Of a stretch of 13,675 nucleotides of DNA, positions 1 through 6,787 are shown in pieces (the first letter of the stretch is position 1; each line of letters opens with the position of its first letter). Both the position numbers and the translations under genes were made by a program. Below the pieces are notes generated by a model. The model worked only from the letters and a program-made list of their open reading frames with translations. It was not told the DNA's origin and ran no database searches. Origin of the DNA: Flectobacillus sp049240685 (lineage in GTDB: Bacteria > Bacteroidota > Bacteroidia > Cytophagales > Spirosomataceae); contig NZ_JBMLSD010000069.1 in assembly GCF_049240685.1 (NCBI RefSeq), forward strand, positions 1 to 13,675, given 5' to 3'.

Positions 1-56
1 TGAGTCCAAGACTAAGTCTTGAACTAGTAACTTCAAATTTGTCCAGTAATCAGACT

Positions 57-91
57 TTTTGCTTAATGCCTACGGTATATAGCCTAAACCC
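57..91 (+). repeat. Single arm of the TTGCC-type heptad repeat
   Basis: The stretch reads in 7-base steps such as TTTTTGC and TTAATGC and closely matches the right arms of the two full copies near 2794 and 2926 (shared core AATGCCTACGG, then AGCCTA). No matching GGCAA left arm is seen in the first 56 bases, so it is either a solitary arm or the end of a copy cut by the window edge. It lies downstream of dusB, read on the minus strand. Bases 1-187 hold no credible gene; a short CAAGACT-A-AGTCTTG palindrome at 7-21 is the only other structure. Confidence 0.6.
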
Positions 92-119
92 AAGCACTTA
101 TATCTAATTTTGCCCATCA

Positions 120-171
120 ACTTCTTTCAAAACGTATGCCAAAACCAGTGTTCATTCGTTTTGAAAGAAGT
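120..171 (-). repeat. 15-bp inverted repeat behind dusB
   Basis: ACTTCTTTCAAAACG (120-134) is perfectly complementary to 157-171, with a 22-base loop. The hairpin begins 16 bases beyond the dusB stop codon. On the minus strand it is not followed by a run of T, so it is not a textbook intrinsic terminator; it may protect the mRNA 3' end or stop transcription weakly. The role is inferred from position and symmetry only. Confidence 0.5.
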
Positions 172-187
172 CAAAAACTATACCGAA

Positions 188-1186
188 TTATTCGACTACA
201 AGCTCTCTTTGAGCATAAAAAGTCTGCACATTCGCTAATATTTCTAAGATTTCGTCATAATTAAAGGCAGTTACAAGACGCATTCTGAATTCTTTGAAAT
301 GAGGAATACCCTTAAAGTAATTGGCATAGTGGCGGCGCATTTCAACGATGCCAACATGATTGCCTTTCCAGCGGATACTGAAATCAAGATGGTGCTTACA
401 AACCTCTATTCGGTCTTGGATAGTAGGTGGAGCTAGATGCTCACCTGTACGCAAAAAATGCTTGACTTCGTTAAAAATCCACGGATAACCAATAGAAGCA
501 CGTCCAATCATAATACCGTCGACACCATAACGATTTTTGTAGGCTAAAGCTTTTTCGGGAGAATCGATATCTCCATTACCAAATATCGGGATTTTGATAC
601 GAGGGTTCTCTTTGATTTTTCCAATCAAAGCCCAATCTGCTTCGCCTTTGTACATCTGTACGCGTGTACGTCCATGAACAGTGAGGGCTTCGATACCAAT
701 ATCTTGAAGTCTTTCTGCTACTTCTTCAATATTTTTGGTTGATTCGTCCCAACCCAATCGTGTTTTGACAGTTACAGGAAGATGCGTAGATTCCACTACA
801 GCTTTGGTCATAGCCACCATTTTGGGTATATCTTGTAACAAGGCTGCACCAGCCCCTTTACAGGCTACTTGTTTTACGGGGCATCCGTAGTTAATATCAA
901 TCAAATCAGGATTGGCTTTGGTGGCAATTTCACCACAAGCACGCATGGTTTCTATATCTGAGCCAAAAAGTTGTATTCCGATAGGGCGTTCGTACTCAAA
1001 AATATCCAATTTCTGTACAGACTTCGCCGCATCGCGAATCAAGCCTTCTGAGGAAATAAATTCGGTATACATGAGGTCGGCTCCATTGGCTTTACAAACC
1101 GCTCTGAAAGGAGGATCAGACACATCTTCCATCGGGGCAAGTAAAAGCGGAAACTCGCCTAAGTCTATATTTCTTATCTTTGCCAT
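188..1186 (-). CDS. dusB: tRNA-dihydrouridine synthase, DusB type
   Basis: This is an FMN-dependent enzyme that uses NADPH to reduce specific uridines in the tRNA D-loop to dihydrouridine in the cytoplasm. The 332-residue product has the family pattern: N-terminal LLLAPMEDVSDPPFR (about 14-28), the catalytic cysteine in NYGCPV (Cys102) followed by the VACKGAGAALL stretch typical of the DusB group, KTRLGW (141-146), HGRTR (171-175) and the FMN-phosphate motifs GNGDI (203-207) and IGRASIG (227-233). A helical tRNA-binding C-terminal domain follows. Length is normal for the family. I chose the ATG giving MAKIRN; an in-frame TTG two codons upstream is possible but unneeded. The gene is divergent from the CPBP protease gene across about 100 bases and its 3' end faces a hairpin at 120-171. 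No clear promoter is visible. The enzyme family is sure; the exact position modified is inferred from the subgroup. Confidence 0.95.
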   Translation of the reverse strand: MAKIRNIDLGEFPLLLAPMEDVSDPPFRAVCKANGADLMYTEFISSEGLIRDAAKSVQKLDIFEYERPIGIQLFGSDIETMRACGEIATKANPDLIDINYGCPVKQVACKGAGAALLQDIPKMVAMTKAVVESTHLPVTVKTRLGWDESTKNIEEVAERLQDIGIEALTVHGRTRVQMYKGEADWALIGKIKENPRIKIPIFGNGDIDSPEKALAYKNRYGVDGIMIGRASIGYPWIFNEVKHFLRTGEHLAPPTIQDRIEVCKHHLDFSIRWKGNHVGIVEMRRHYANYFKGIPHFKEFRMRLVTAFNYDEILEILANVQTFYAQRELVVE

Positions 1187-1288
1187 ATTCAATTCTTGCC
1201 TATTTGTGCAGGGTTTTACTAATTTCCTACAACAAACAGTCTTTTAGAATTATCAAACTCACATTTTTGCTGTAAATTTACAACCAAT

Positions 1289-2239
1289 ATGGCACAATTT
1301 GATACTTTTTCGTCACAAACTGACAGACCCCTCTTTGCTAAAGTTTTGATTTTGTTTGGATTAACCCTTGTTTTTCTGGCGGTTGGTTCGGCAATAGGCC
1401 TAGCTATTTTCTCTTCTATGACTGGTGTGCCTTTGGCTCAATTTGCTACTTTTCAGGCAAATCCAGATCGTTATCCAGACGCTTGGTATGCCATGATGCT
1501 TTTACAAACGCTTAGCACTCCTCTTCCATTTATTTTTTCTGCTTTGATTTTTTGGAAATATGTCGAAAAAACTAAAATTAATCAGTGGTTCTTACGCCAG
1601 CCAAATGTTCTCGTTTGGGTAATGGTGTTAGTATTGGTGATAAGTTTTATGCCTTTCGACTCTTTGTTTATAGAATGGAATAAGTCAATTCAACTACCAA
1701 GTGCCTTGAGAGGCTTGGAGCAGTCGATGCAGGAAAGTGAAGAGGCTGCCAAAAAAATTACTTTGTATTTTACTGACTTTAAGTCTTTTCCTCAGTTTTT
1801 GGTTGCGATGATTGTGGTAGCTGGAACGGCCGCTATTAGTGAAGAGTTGCTTTTTCGAGGTGTTTTACAAAATATTTTGCTCAAACAATGGCGCAACCCA
1901 CATTTGGCTATTTGGGTGGCTGCGTTCTGGTTTAGTTTTATTCATTTTCAGTTTTATGGGTTAATTCCTCGTATGCTTTTGGGAGCGATGTTTGGTTACC
2001 TCTATTATTGGTCAGGAAGTTTGAGCTTACCAATTTGGGCACATTTTGTCAATAATGGGTTTACAATTTTGATGAGCTATTTGTACAAAATTGGCGTTTT
2101 GAAAGTAAATATTGTCGAAACAGATTCGGTGCCCTTGGCAATAGCCTTGGCATCTGCATTAGTTTCGGTGGTGATTTTTAGAAAAATTTATCAAGATACT
2201 GCGCTGAAAATTGAATCGAGACTTGGTGGTGAATCATAA
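1289..2239 (+). CDS. CPBP-family intramembrane metalloprotease
   Basis: A 316-residue polytopic membrane protein of the CPBP (Abi/CAAX protease-like, Rce1-related) family. The four-part active site is visible: EELLFRG (Glu185-Glu186 and Arg190), a histidine in FSFIHFQFYG (His219), and a histidine in WAHFVNN (His252) in the C-terminal half. Hydrophobic segments lie near 17-42, 67-90, 107-121, 170-184, 205-221, 225-240 and 280-297. Family members are known or thought to cleave within or near membranes, but the substrate cannot be told here, and a role in bacteriocin immunity or prenyl-protein processing would be a guess. The ATG at 1289 follows an AT-rich leader with no clear Shine-Dalgarno. 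The next gene, 205 bases downstream in the same direction, encodes a DUF2007 protein, then cdsA. No terminator is obvious after its stop. Confidence 0.92.
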   Translation: MAQFDTFSSQTDRPLFAKVLILFGLTLVFLAVGSAIGLAIFSSMTGVPLAQFATFQANPDRYPDAWYAMMLLQTLSTPLPFIFSALIFWKYVEKTKINQWFLRQPNVLVWVMVLVLVISFMPFDSLFIEWNKSIQLPSALRGLEQSMQESEEAAKKITLYFTDFKSFPQFLVAMIVVAGTAAISEELLFRGVLQNILLKQWRNPHLAIWVAAFWFSFIHFQFYGLIPRMLLGAMFGYLYYWSGSLSLPIWAHFVNNGFTILMSYLYKIGVLKVNIVETDSVPLAIALASALVSVVIFRKIYQDTALKIESRLGGES

Positions 2240-2370
2240 GGGTAAATATTAGCAAAGCATTTTGAAGGTAAAAAAAGTTAGCACGCAAAATACAATTTAA
2301 TTTTTGAGCTTTCAGCTACGGGCATTTGACAAAAACATATCTATTGTTAATAAAAAGAAACTAAACACTC

Positions 2371-2399
2371 TTTGCCTTTGCCTGTTCTCTATTGCCTAC
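2371..2399 (+). repeat. Degenerate TTGCC-type heptad stretch
   Basis: TTTGCCT/TTGCCTG units followed by ATTGCCTA resemble the right arm of the heptad repeat family seen at 2726-2970 and 13084-13132. It is short and lacks a convincing inverted partner, so it may be a decayed copy. It lies 46 bases ahead of the DUF2007 start codon, in that gene's leader or promoter. Confidence 0.4.
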
Positions 2400-2424
2400 T
2401 TACTAATTCAGCACTTATACTTTG
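2392..2424 (+). promoter_or_regulatory. Possible promoter of the DUF2007 gene
   Basis: TTG at 2392-2394 is followed after 21 bases by TATACTTTG (2416-2424), one base longer than the Bacteroidota -7 consensus TAnnTTTG. Initiation a few bases downstream would give a leader of about 15-20 bases before the ATG at 2445. The match is imperfect and the -33 part falls in a repeat, so this is tentative. Confidence 0.2.
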
Positions 2425-2444
2425 TTTATAAACCATTTGAAATA

Positions 2445-2666
2445 ATGAATGATTGGCAGAAAATTTATGTGTCTGATAGTCCTTTTAAAACAGATTTGGC
2501 AAAAGCTTATTTAGTCGAAGAACATCAGATTGAGGCGGTAGTTATTAATAAAAGAGATAGTTCGTATCTGTTAGGTGTATGTGAGCTCTATGTACCAGCA
2601 AGTCGTGCTACGCTAGCGAAGTTTTTACTAGAAAATGAGGGCGGTTTTCAGGATTCGTTGCAATAA
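2445..2666 (+). CDS. Small DUF2007-domain protein
   Basis: A 73-residue cytoplasmic protein matching the DUF2007 family (putative signal-transducing protein with a ferredoxin-like/GlnB-like fold). The pattern fits: an N-terminal strand WQKIYVSDSPF, a helix DLAKAYLVEEHQIEAVVINK (about 17-36), then CELYVPASRATLAKFLLENE (46-65). The molecular function of the family is unsettled. The open frame continues upstream to a TTG at 2304, but that part translates a repeat and non-conserved sequence, so I chose the ATG at 2445, which starts the recognisable domain directly. The gene lies between a CPBP protease gene and cdsA on the same strand; the closeness to envelope genes may be meaningful, but the 572-base gap to cdsA argues against one transcript. 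Confidence 0.8.
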   Translation: MNDWQKIYVSDSPFKTDLAKAYLVEEHQIEAVVINKRDSSYLLGVCELYVPASRATLAKFLLENEGGFQDSLQ

Positions 2667-2725
2667 AAGGTTTATTCAAATAATTATCTGAGTATTTATG
2701 CAAAATTAGATTTGATTTTTTTTAG

Positions 2726-2838
2726 GTAAAAGGCAACAGGCACAAGGCAACAGGCAACGAGTGTTAAATTATTTTTTATGAAATTGTAAAAAACCTTTTG
2801 CCTAATGCCTACGGCTTACAGCCTAGAGCATCCAAATT
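2726..2838 (+). repeat. Heptad palindromic repeat, copy 1 (113 bases)
   Basis: The left arm consists of five 7-base units of the AAAAGGC/AACAGGC kind (about 2728-2762). After an AT-rich spacer the right arm consists of units such as CTTTTGC and CTAATGC, again in exact 7-base register, ending in AGCATCCAAATT. The arms are partly complementary, so the element could fold into a long hairpin. It begins 59 bases behind the DUF2007 stop codon. It matches copy 2 at 2872-2970 nearly throughout but has 14 more bases, exactly two units, in the left arm. Confidence 0.8.
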
Positions 2839-2871
2839 ACACTTAGTTTTGAAGTTAACTTAAGTAACCAT

Positions 2872-2970
2872 GTAAAAGGCAACAGGCAACGAGTGAAAAT
2901 TATTTTTGTATGAAACTGTAAAAAACCTTTTGCCTAATGCCTACGGCTTACAGCCTAGAGCATCCAAATT
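2872..2970 (+). repeat. Heptad palindromic repeat, copy 2 (99 bases)
   Basis: This is a direct repeat of 2726-2838, starting GTAAAAGGCAACAGG and ending AGCATCCAAATT. It is identical over most of both arms, differs at a few spacer positions, and is shorter by 14 bases in the left arm. A 33-base unique stretch separates the two copies. The tandem placement suggests local duplication followed by slippage. Confidence 0.8.
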
Positions 2971-3013
2971 CATGATAAATTAATCAAAAAACTATATTCA
3001 TTATTCACAAGGA

Positions 3014-3150
3014 GTCGTGTACGAAAGAGTCTAAAACTGTCTATTCCGGATATCTGATATGGGATTTAGGAGGTGTAATTTTCGATATTTTGTAAAAGCA
3101 AAGGTATTTTACTTTCTTTCCGAAATCAGAAATCCCTAATCCGCAATTGT
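3014..3150 (-). repeat. Dispersed ~130-base element, copy A
   Basis: Read on the minus strand this element starts ACAATTGCGGATT, continues with GGATTTCTGATTTCG, has an internal block ACCTCCTAAATCC and ends near CTTTCGTACACGAC. The same marks in the same order are found on the plus strand at 6639-6766 (ACAATTTCGGATT, ATTTCTGATTTCG, ACCTCTCAAATCC, CCTTCGTACACTAC). The interior is diverged. Units of about 7 bases (GATTTCN) recur in its first 30 bases. It occupies most of the space upstream of cdsA. No reading frame or transposase is associated with it. Confidence 0.6.
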
Positions 3151-3238
3151 TGGAAGTTCTCTGTACAGTTCTAATTCACAATACAGCACTAATACTTAAA
3201 GGCTATTCTAAATGAAATTTTAAATTTATTAAAAAAGG

Positions 3239-4075
3239 ATGAAGGAAAAATTACAAGGTATGTCCAATCTTCAGCAGCGCGTGATTGCTGCTGTTATTGC
3301 AATTCCATTTTTATTGTTTTGTATCATTTATAGCGACTGGACTTTTTACGCCCTGTTTGCTTTGATTTCGGTGCTGGCTCAGTTGGAGTTTTATAAATTG
3401 CTAGGTTTAGATGGTAACGAACCATTAACTTATTATGGAACCTTTTGTGGTTTTATATTAGTTACGGTTACTTTTCTAATCGAAAAAGGTATCGTTCCTT
3501 ATGAAGATTACTATGTTTTATCGCCTTTGATGGCACTGATTTTTTTTATAAAACTGTATAAATCTGAAGACGAAAAACCTTTTAAGAACATTGCTTATAC
3601 ATTTTTGGGGGTAATTTATGTAGCCTTGCCTTTTGCCTTGATTATTATTTTGGCATTTTTAACTCCTGACTTCAGATTTAGCTGGCAACGTCCTTTGGGT
3701 TGTTTGTTTTTGCTTTGGGCCAGTGATACAGGTGCGTATTTTGCTGGGACAAAATTTGGAAAGACTAAATTGTTTGAAAGAGTTTCGCCTAAAAAATCAT
3801 GGGAAGGAAGTATCGGCGGTTTTGCGGCAGCGATGCTAGTAGCCTTTATTTTAACACAATACTTCGATGATTTGCAAGATTGGCAATGGTATGTATGTGG
3901 TGCTATTATTGTGGTAGCTGGTACTTATGGTGATTTGGTAGAATCACTTTTCAAAAGAAGTATTAAAATCAAAGATTCCGCTTCTACTATACCTGGTCAT
4001 GGTGGATTTCTGGATCGATTTGATGGCCTATTATTATCTGTTCCTTTTATTATTACCTTCCTCAAAATGTTTTAA
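3239..4075 (+). CDS. cdsA: Phosphatidate cytidylyltransferase (CDP-diglyceride synthase)
   Basis: An integral membrane enzyme that converts CTP and phosphatidic acid into CDP-diacylglycerol, the precursor of phosphatidylethanolamine and other phospholipids. The 278-residue product is highly hydrophobic, with predicted membrane segments near 15-32, 34-55, 64-81, 93-107, 119-141, 151-168, 190-208, 217-231 and 264-277. It carries WASDTGAYFAGTKFGK (160-175), SPKKSWEG (183-190) and the full family signature from S236 to D262, including SLFKR, KDSAS and HGGFLDRFD. Length is typical. The ATG used here follows AAAAAAGG directly; the ATG at codon 8 (MSNLQQRV) resembles the usual family N-terminus and is a fair alternative start. 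The upstream gap is filled with repeats, and a 14-bp palindrome lies 47 bases behind the stop. Confidence 0.96.
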   Translation: MKEKLQGMSNLQQRVIAAVIAIPFLLFCIIYSDWTFYALFALISVLAQLEFYKLLGLDGNEPLTYYGTFCGFILVTVTFLIEKGIVPYEDYYVLSPLMALIFFIKLYKSEDEKPFKNIAYTFLGVIYVALPFALIIILAFLTPDFRFSWQRPLGCLFLLWASDTGAYFAGTKFGKTKLFERVSPKKSWEGSIGGFAAAMLVAFILTQYFDDLQDWQWYVCGAIIVVAGTYGDLVESLFKRSIKIKDSASTIPGHGGFLDRFDGLLLSVPFIITFLKMF

Positions 4076-4121
4076 TTGTTCTGGGCGATACAAAAGCGAA
4101 CGTTGGCTCCGATTTTGTGGC

Positions 4122-4190
4122 GAATGAGTGATTTTATGATTTTATAAATTTTAAGCTCAAAAAATCACTCATTCATTCAATCACTAAATA
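4122..4190 (+). repeat. GAATGAGTGA/TCACTCATTC palindromic repeat behind cdsA
   Basis: GAATGAGTGATTTT (4122-4135) is perfectly complementary to 4161-4174, with a 25-base loop. The left arm contains two copies of TGATTTTA in tandem (4129-4144), and the right arm continues in 7-base steps (ATTCATT, CAATCAC). It belongs to the same general family as 6552-6617, 6768-6787 and 9103-9124. It probably forms a hairpin at the 3' end of the cdsA transcript. The remaining bases to the next gene (4191-4295) show only T/C-rich sequence without a clear promoter. Confidence 0.6.
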
Positions 4191-4295
4191 ATCTTTTCTC
4201 ATCCTTCTTTTTCTTCTCTAGCCATTGGCAAGGTATTTGTATTTCTCTCAAATAGTCTTTAAATTGCTCTTATACCATACCAACCTACTAGAGAC

Positions 4296-5150
4296 ATGAG
4301 CTTTTTTAAAAATCCAGCTTGGCTTACGAAATACGTCTATCCTTACGCTACCGTAGATGATATTCCTGAAGAGGTATATGCCAACATTAATCAGAAACTT
4401 CATAAGCTTATTGATTTCGAAAGTCCCGAAGTTAGTATTGTTATTGCTGCTTGGAATGAGGAGGTGAATATGCTACCTACCATTGGCTCTTTGGCAGACT
4501 CTACGACCAAGATTCCTTTCGAAATTTTGGTCGTAAACAATAACTCTACCGACCGCACTCAGGAGGTATTAGACAAGCTTTATATTCGCAGTTGTACGCA
4601 GACAATTCAAGGTTGTGGCCCTGCTCGTCAGATGGGTTTGGAACAAGCCAAAGGCAAATATATCTTATCCGCTGACGCAGACTGTATGTATCAACCCGAA
4701 TGGATAGATCAAATGATTAATGCGCTTCGTCCAGACGATGTGGCTGTGGTTTATGGCCGATATTCATTTATTGCCAATGAACAAACGCCGCGTTGGAAAC
4801 TTGCCATCTATGAAATGATGAAGGATATTATGGCCGAAATACGTCAGTTCAAAAGACCTTATCTCAATACCCTAGGAATGACCATGGGGTACAAAACGGC
4901 ACAAGCACTGAAGGTTGGCTATGTGATGCGTCATGTACGCGGCGAAGATGGTCGTTTGACCTTTGATTTAATGCAGTTTGGAAAGGTAGTTCAGGTAAAA
5001 AGTAGTAAAATCAGGGTGTGGACAGGCACACGCACGCTAGACAAAGACGGAAGTTTTTTTAATATGGTTGGTAGTAGAATAGTGAAAGAAATAAAAAGGA
5101 TATTCACCTATTTGAGCCCTCTCAAACCACACGATACCAAAACCTCCTAA
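4296..5150 (+). CDS. Family 2 glycosyltransferase (GT-A fold)
   Basis: A 284-residue cytoplasmic or membrane-associated glycosyltransferase. The GT2 nucleotide-sugar-binding fold is shown by VSIVIAAWNEE (46-56), EILVVNNNSTDRT (76-88), GCGPARQMGLEQAKGKYIL (106-124) and the metal-binding DxD in SADADCMY (Asp127-Asp129). A later GEDGRL (216-221) resembles the acidic ED motif that supplies the catalytic base in many GT2 enzymes. There are no convincing membrane spans; the basic C-terminus (RIVKEIKRIFTYL) could lie on the membrane surface. The acceptor is unknown: a glycolipid or envelope polysaccharide is possible, and cdsA and fabV on the same strand on either side fit a lipid acceptor, but this is context only. 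The ATG at 4296 begins a compact N-terminus, and no better start is seen. Gaps of 220 and 208 bases separate it from its neighbours. Confidence 0.88.
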   Translation: MSFFKNPAWLTKYVYPYATVDDIPEEVYANINQKLHKLIDFESPEVSIVIAAWNEEVNMLPTIGSLADSTTKIPFEILVVNNNSTDRTQEVLDKLYIRSCTQTIQGCGPARQMGLEQAKGKYILSADADCMYQPEWIDQMINALRPDDVAVVYGRYSFIANEQTPRWKLAIYEMMKDIMAEIRQFKRPYLNTLGMTMGYKTAQALKVGYVMRHVRGEDGRLTFDLMQFGKVVQVKSSKIRVWTGTRTLDKDGSFFNMVGSRIVKEIKRIFTYLSPLKPHDTKTS

Positions 5151-5162
5151 TCAATTTGTGAG

Positions 5163-5200
5163 GCTGATAAATGGCGGAAAATTGATTAAAATTTGTCAGC
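5163..5200 (+). repeat. Hairpin just behind the glycosyltransferase stop
   Basis: GCTGATAAAT (5163-5172) pairs with ATTTGTCAGC (5191-5200) through nine Watson-Crick pairs and one U-G pair, with an 18-base loop, starting 13 bases after the stop codon. No strong T run follows at once, so termination would be weak. The right arm overlaps the -33 part of the proposed fabV promoter. Confidence 0.4.
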
Positions 5201-5223
5201 TCGATACAACTTTTGTACTTTTA
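5192..5223 (+). promoter_or_regulatory. Candidate fabV promoter, Bacteroidota type
   Basis: TTTG (5192-5195), a 20-base spacer, then TACTTTTA (5216-5223) matches the Bacteroidota sigma-factor pattern TTTG-N19/21-TAnnTTTG at all but the last base. Transcription would begin near 5230 and give a leader of about 130 bases before the fabV ATG at 5359. That leader starts with a small hairpin (AAAACC at 5231-5236 pairing with GGTTTT at 5243-5248). This is the best full promoter match in the window, though no experiment supports it here. Confidence 0.4.
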
Positions 5224-5358
5224 TCGGATAAAAACCCCTCAAGGTTTTGTACAAAATCTTAGAAGTAAGCTTAGGGTAATTTCTTGACTATTTTAGAAAC
5301 ACTCAATTTTAATGTCAAGTATTACAACATTGTATCAATCACAAAAACAATATTTGGA

Positions 5359-6552
5359 ATGATTATCGAACCAAGAATGCGCGGATTTATCTGCCTAACA
5401 GCACATCCAGTAGGTTGTGAACAAAATGTAATTAACCAAATCAACTACGTAAAATCAAAAGGTAAAATCGACGGTCCTAAACGTGTATTAGTAATCGGAG
5501 CTTCGACAGGTTTTGGTTTGGCATCACGAATTACCAGTGCTTTTGGGTCAGATGCGTCAACAATTGGTATTTTCTTCGAAAAACCATCTTCACCAGGCAA
5601 ACTGGCTACTCCCGGCTGGTACAATACTGCTGCATTCGAAAAACACGCTCAAGAGGCTGGTTTGTATGCAAAAAGTATCAATGGCGATGCTTTTTCTAAC
5701 GAGGTAAAAGAAAAAACGCTTGCCCTTATTAAAGAAGATTTAGGTCAAATCGACTTAGTTGTATATAGCTTGGCTTCGCCAGTTCGTACCGACCCTACTA
5801 CAGGTATTACTCACCGTTCGGTCTTGAAACCAATCGGAGCTCCTTTCAAAAACAAAACGGTTGATTTCCACTCTGGAAAAGTAACTGAAATCTCTATTGA
5901 CCCTTGTACAGAAGAAGACATCCAAAATACAATCAAAGTAATGGGTGGCGAAGACTGGGAAATGTGGATTGATAGCTTGAAAGCGGCTAATTTATTAGCG
6001 CCAAATGCTTTGACAATCGCTTATTCTTATATTGGACCAGAATTGACAGAGCCAGTATATCGTAAAGGAACTATCGGTCGTGCTAAAGACCATTTGGAAG
6101 CTACGGCTTTCACTATTGCTGATAAATTGAGCGATATTGGTGGTAATGCGTATGTTTCTGTAAACAAAGCTTTGGTAACCCAAGCAAGTTCGGCGATTCC
6201 TGTGATTCCTTTGTATATTTCTTTATTGTACAAAGTAATGAAAGCAGAAGGTATTCACGAAGGTTGTATCGAGCAAATCCAACGTTTGTATAGCGAGCGT
6301 CTTTACACTGGTGGCAACGTACCAGTTGATGAAAAAGGTCGTATCCGTATTGACGATTGGGAAATGCGTGCAGATGTACAAGCTAAAGTGGCAGCACTTT
6401 GGGAAGAAGCAACTACCGAAAACTTACCAAGCATTGGTGATTTGGAAGGATATAGCAATGACTTCTACAATTTATTTGGCTTCAAAGTAGGTGGTGTAGA
6501 TTACACTGCGGATACCAATGAAGTAGTAGAAATCCCAGGCTTGCAGGTATAA
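5359..6552 (+). CDS. fabV: Enoyl-ACP reductase, FabV type (NADH-dependent)
   Basis: This enzyme catalyses the last step of each cycle of type II fatty acid synthesis, reducing trans-2-enoyl-ACP with NADH in the cytoplasm. The 397-residue length fits FabV and is far longer than FabI. Diagnostic features are the N-terminus MIIEPRMRGFICLTAHPVGC, the dinucleotide motif GASTGFGLASR (47-57), Glu74 after the second strand as in NADH-preferring members, and the FabV-type Y-x8-K active site in YRKGTIGRAK (Tyr234, Lys243). VNKALVTQASSAIP (268-281) is also characteristic. The frame extends 25 codons upstream to a TTG, but the family begins at MIIEPR, so the ATG at 5359 is used. A promoter-like sequence lies about 140 bases upstream, and a large palindrome begins at the stop codon. 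FabV enzymes are known to be relatively insensitive to triclosan. Codon use looks like that of its neighbours. Confidence 0.97.
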   Translation: MIIEPRMRGFICLTAHPVGCEQNVINQINYVKSKGKIDGPKRVLVIGASTGFGLASRITSAFGSDASTIGIFFEKPSSPGKLATPGWYNTAAFEKHAQEAGLYAKSINGDAFSNEVKEKTLALIKEDLGQIDLVVYSLASPVRTDPTTGITHRSVLKPIGAPFKNKTVDFHSGKVTEISIDPCTEEDIQNTIKVMGGEDWEMWIDSLKAANLLAPNALTIAYSYIGPELTEPVYRKGTIGRAKDHLEATAFTIADKLSDIGGNAYVSVNKALVTQASSAIPVIPLYISLLYKVMKAEGIHEGCIEQIQRLYSERLYTGGNVPVDEKGRIRIDDWEMRADVQAKVAALWEEATTENLPSIGDLEGYSNDFYNLFGFKVGGVDYTADTNEVVEIPGLQV

Positions 6553-6617
6553 AATTAGTGAATTGTGAATTAGTGAATTGAAAGATTATTATTCACTAAT
6601 TCACAACTCACTAATTA
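6552..6617. repeat. 25-bp-arm palindrome touching the fabV stop
   Basis: The arm from 6553 pairs with the arm ending at 6616, broken by one mismatch and closed by a 12-base loop (6579-6590). Both arms are made of GTGAATT and GTGAATTA units or their complements, so period 7 alternates with period 8. The element starts at the last base of the fabV TAA. Lying between convergent genes, it could end or protect transcripts from both sides. GGG rather than a T run follows on the plus strand, so it is not a classical terminator. Confidence 0.7.
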
Positions 6618-6638
6618 GGGTAATATTAAGATTTTTAA

Positions 6639-6766
6639 ACAATTTCGGATTTAAGATTTCTGATTTCGTAAATATTCTAGGAAAGGATTCAAAAAAGGAT
6701 ATTTTACCTCTCAAATCCAAAATGCAATAACTGAAATTGTTGTTTTTGTAATCCTTCGTACACTAC
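6639..6766 (+). repeat. Dispersed ~130-base element, copy B
   Basis: Starts ACAATTTCGGATT and proceeds in exact 7-base units (TTCGGAT, TTAAGAT, TTCTGAT at 6644-6664). It contains ACCTCTCAAATCC and ends CCTTCGTACACTAC. Copy A lies at 3014-3150 in the opposite orientation. Sequence near its right part (CTGAAATTG at 6731-6739) is a near-inverse of its left end. It fills most of the space between fabV and bshB1. Confidence 0.6.
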
Positions 6767-6767
6767 C

Positions 6768-6787
6768 AATTCACAATTCACTAATTA
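6768..6787. repeat. AATTCAC-type repeat overlapping the bshB1 stop
   Basis: This is a half copy of the TTCACTAA family (AATTCACAATTCACTAATTA). Its last three bases, TTA on the plus strand, are the bshB1 stop codon TAA. No inverted partner lies directly beside it; the nearest is in the palindrome at 6552-6617. Confidence 0.55.

Noticed and set aside
912..1247. Plus-strand frame of 111 codons
   Set aside because: It runs antisense through dusB, whose motifs are complete, and has no recognisable domain.
2304..2444. N-terminal extension of the DUF2007 protein from a TTG
   Set aside because: The extra 47 codons translate a TTGCC heptad repeat and AT-rich leader; the domain begins exactly at the ATG at 2445.
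2667..3238. Possible CRISPR array or tRNA in the repeat-rich gap
   Set aside because: The repeats are two long copies with internal heptads, not short identical repeats with unique spacers, and no cloverleaf pattern was seen.
5284..5358. 25-codon N-terminal extension of FabV from a TTG
   Set aside because: FabV proteins begin at MIIxPR; the length with the internal ATG (397) is that of the family, and the active-site numbering then agrees.
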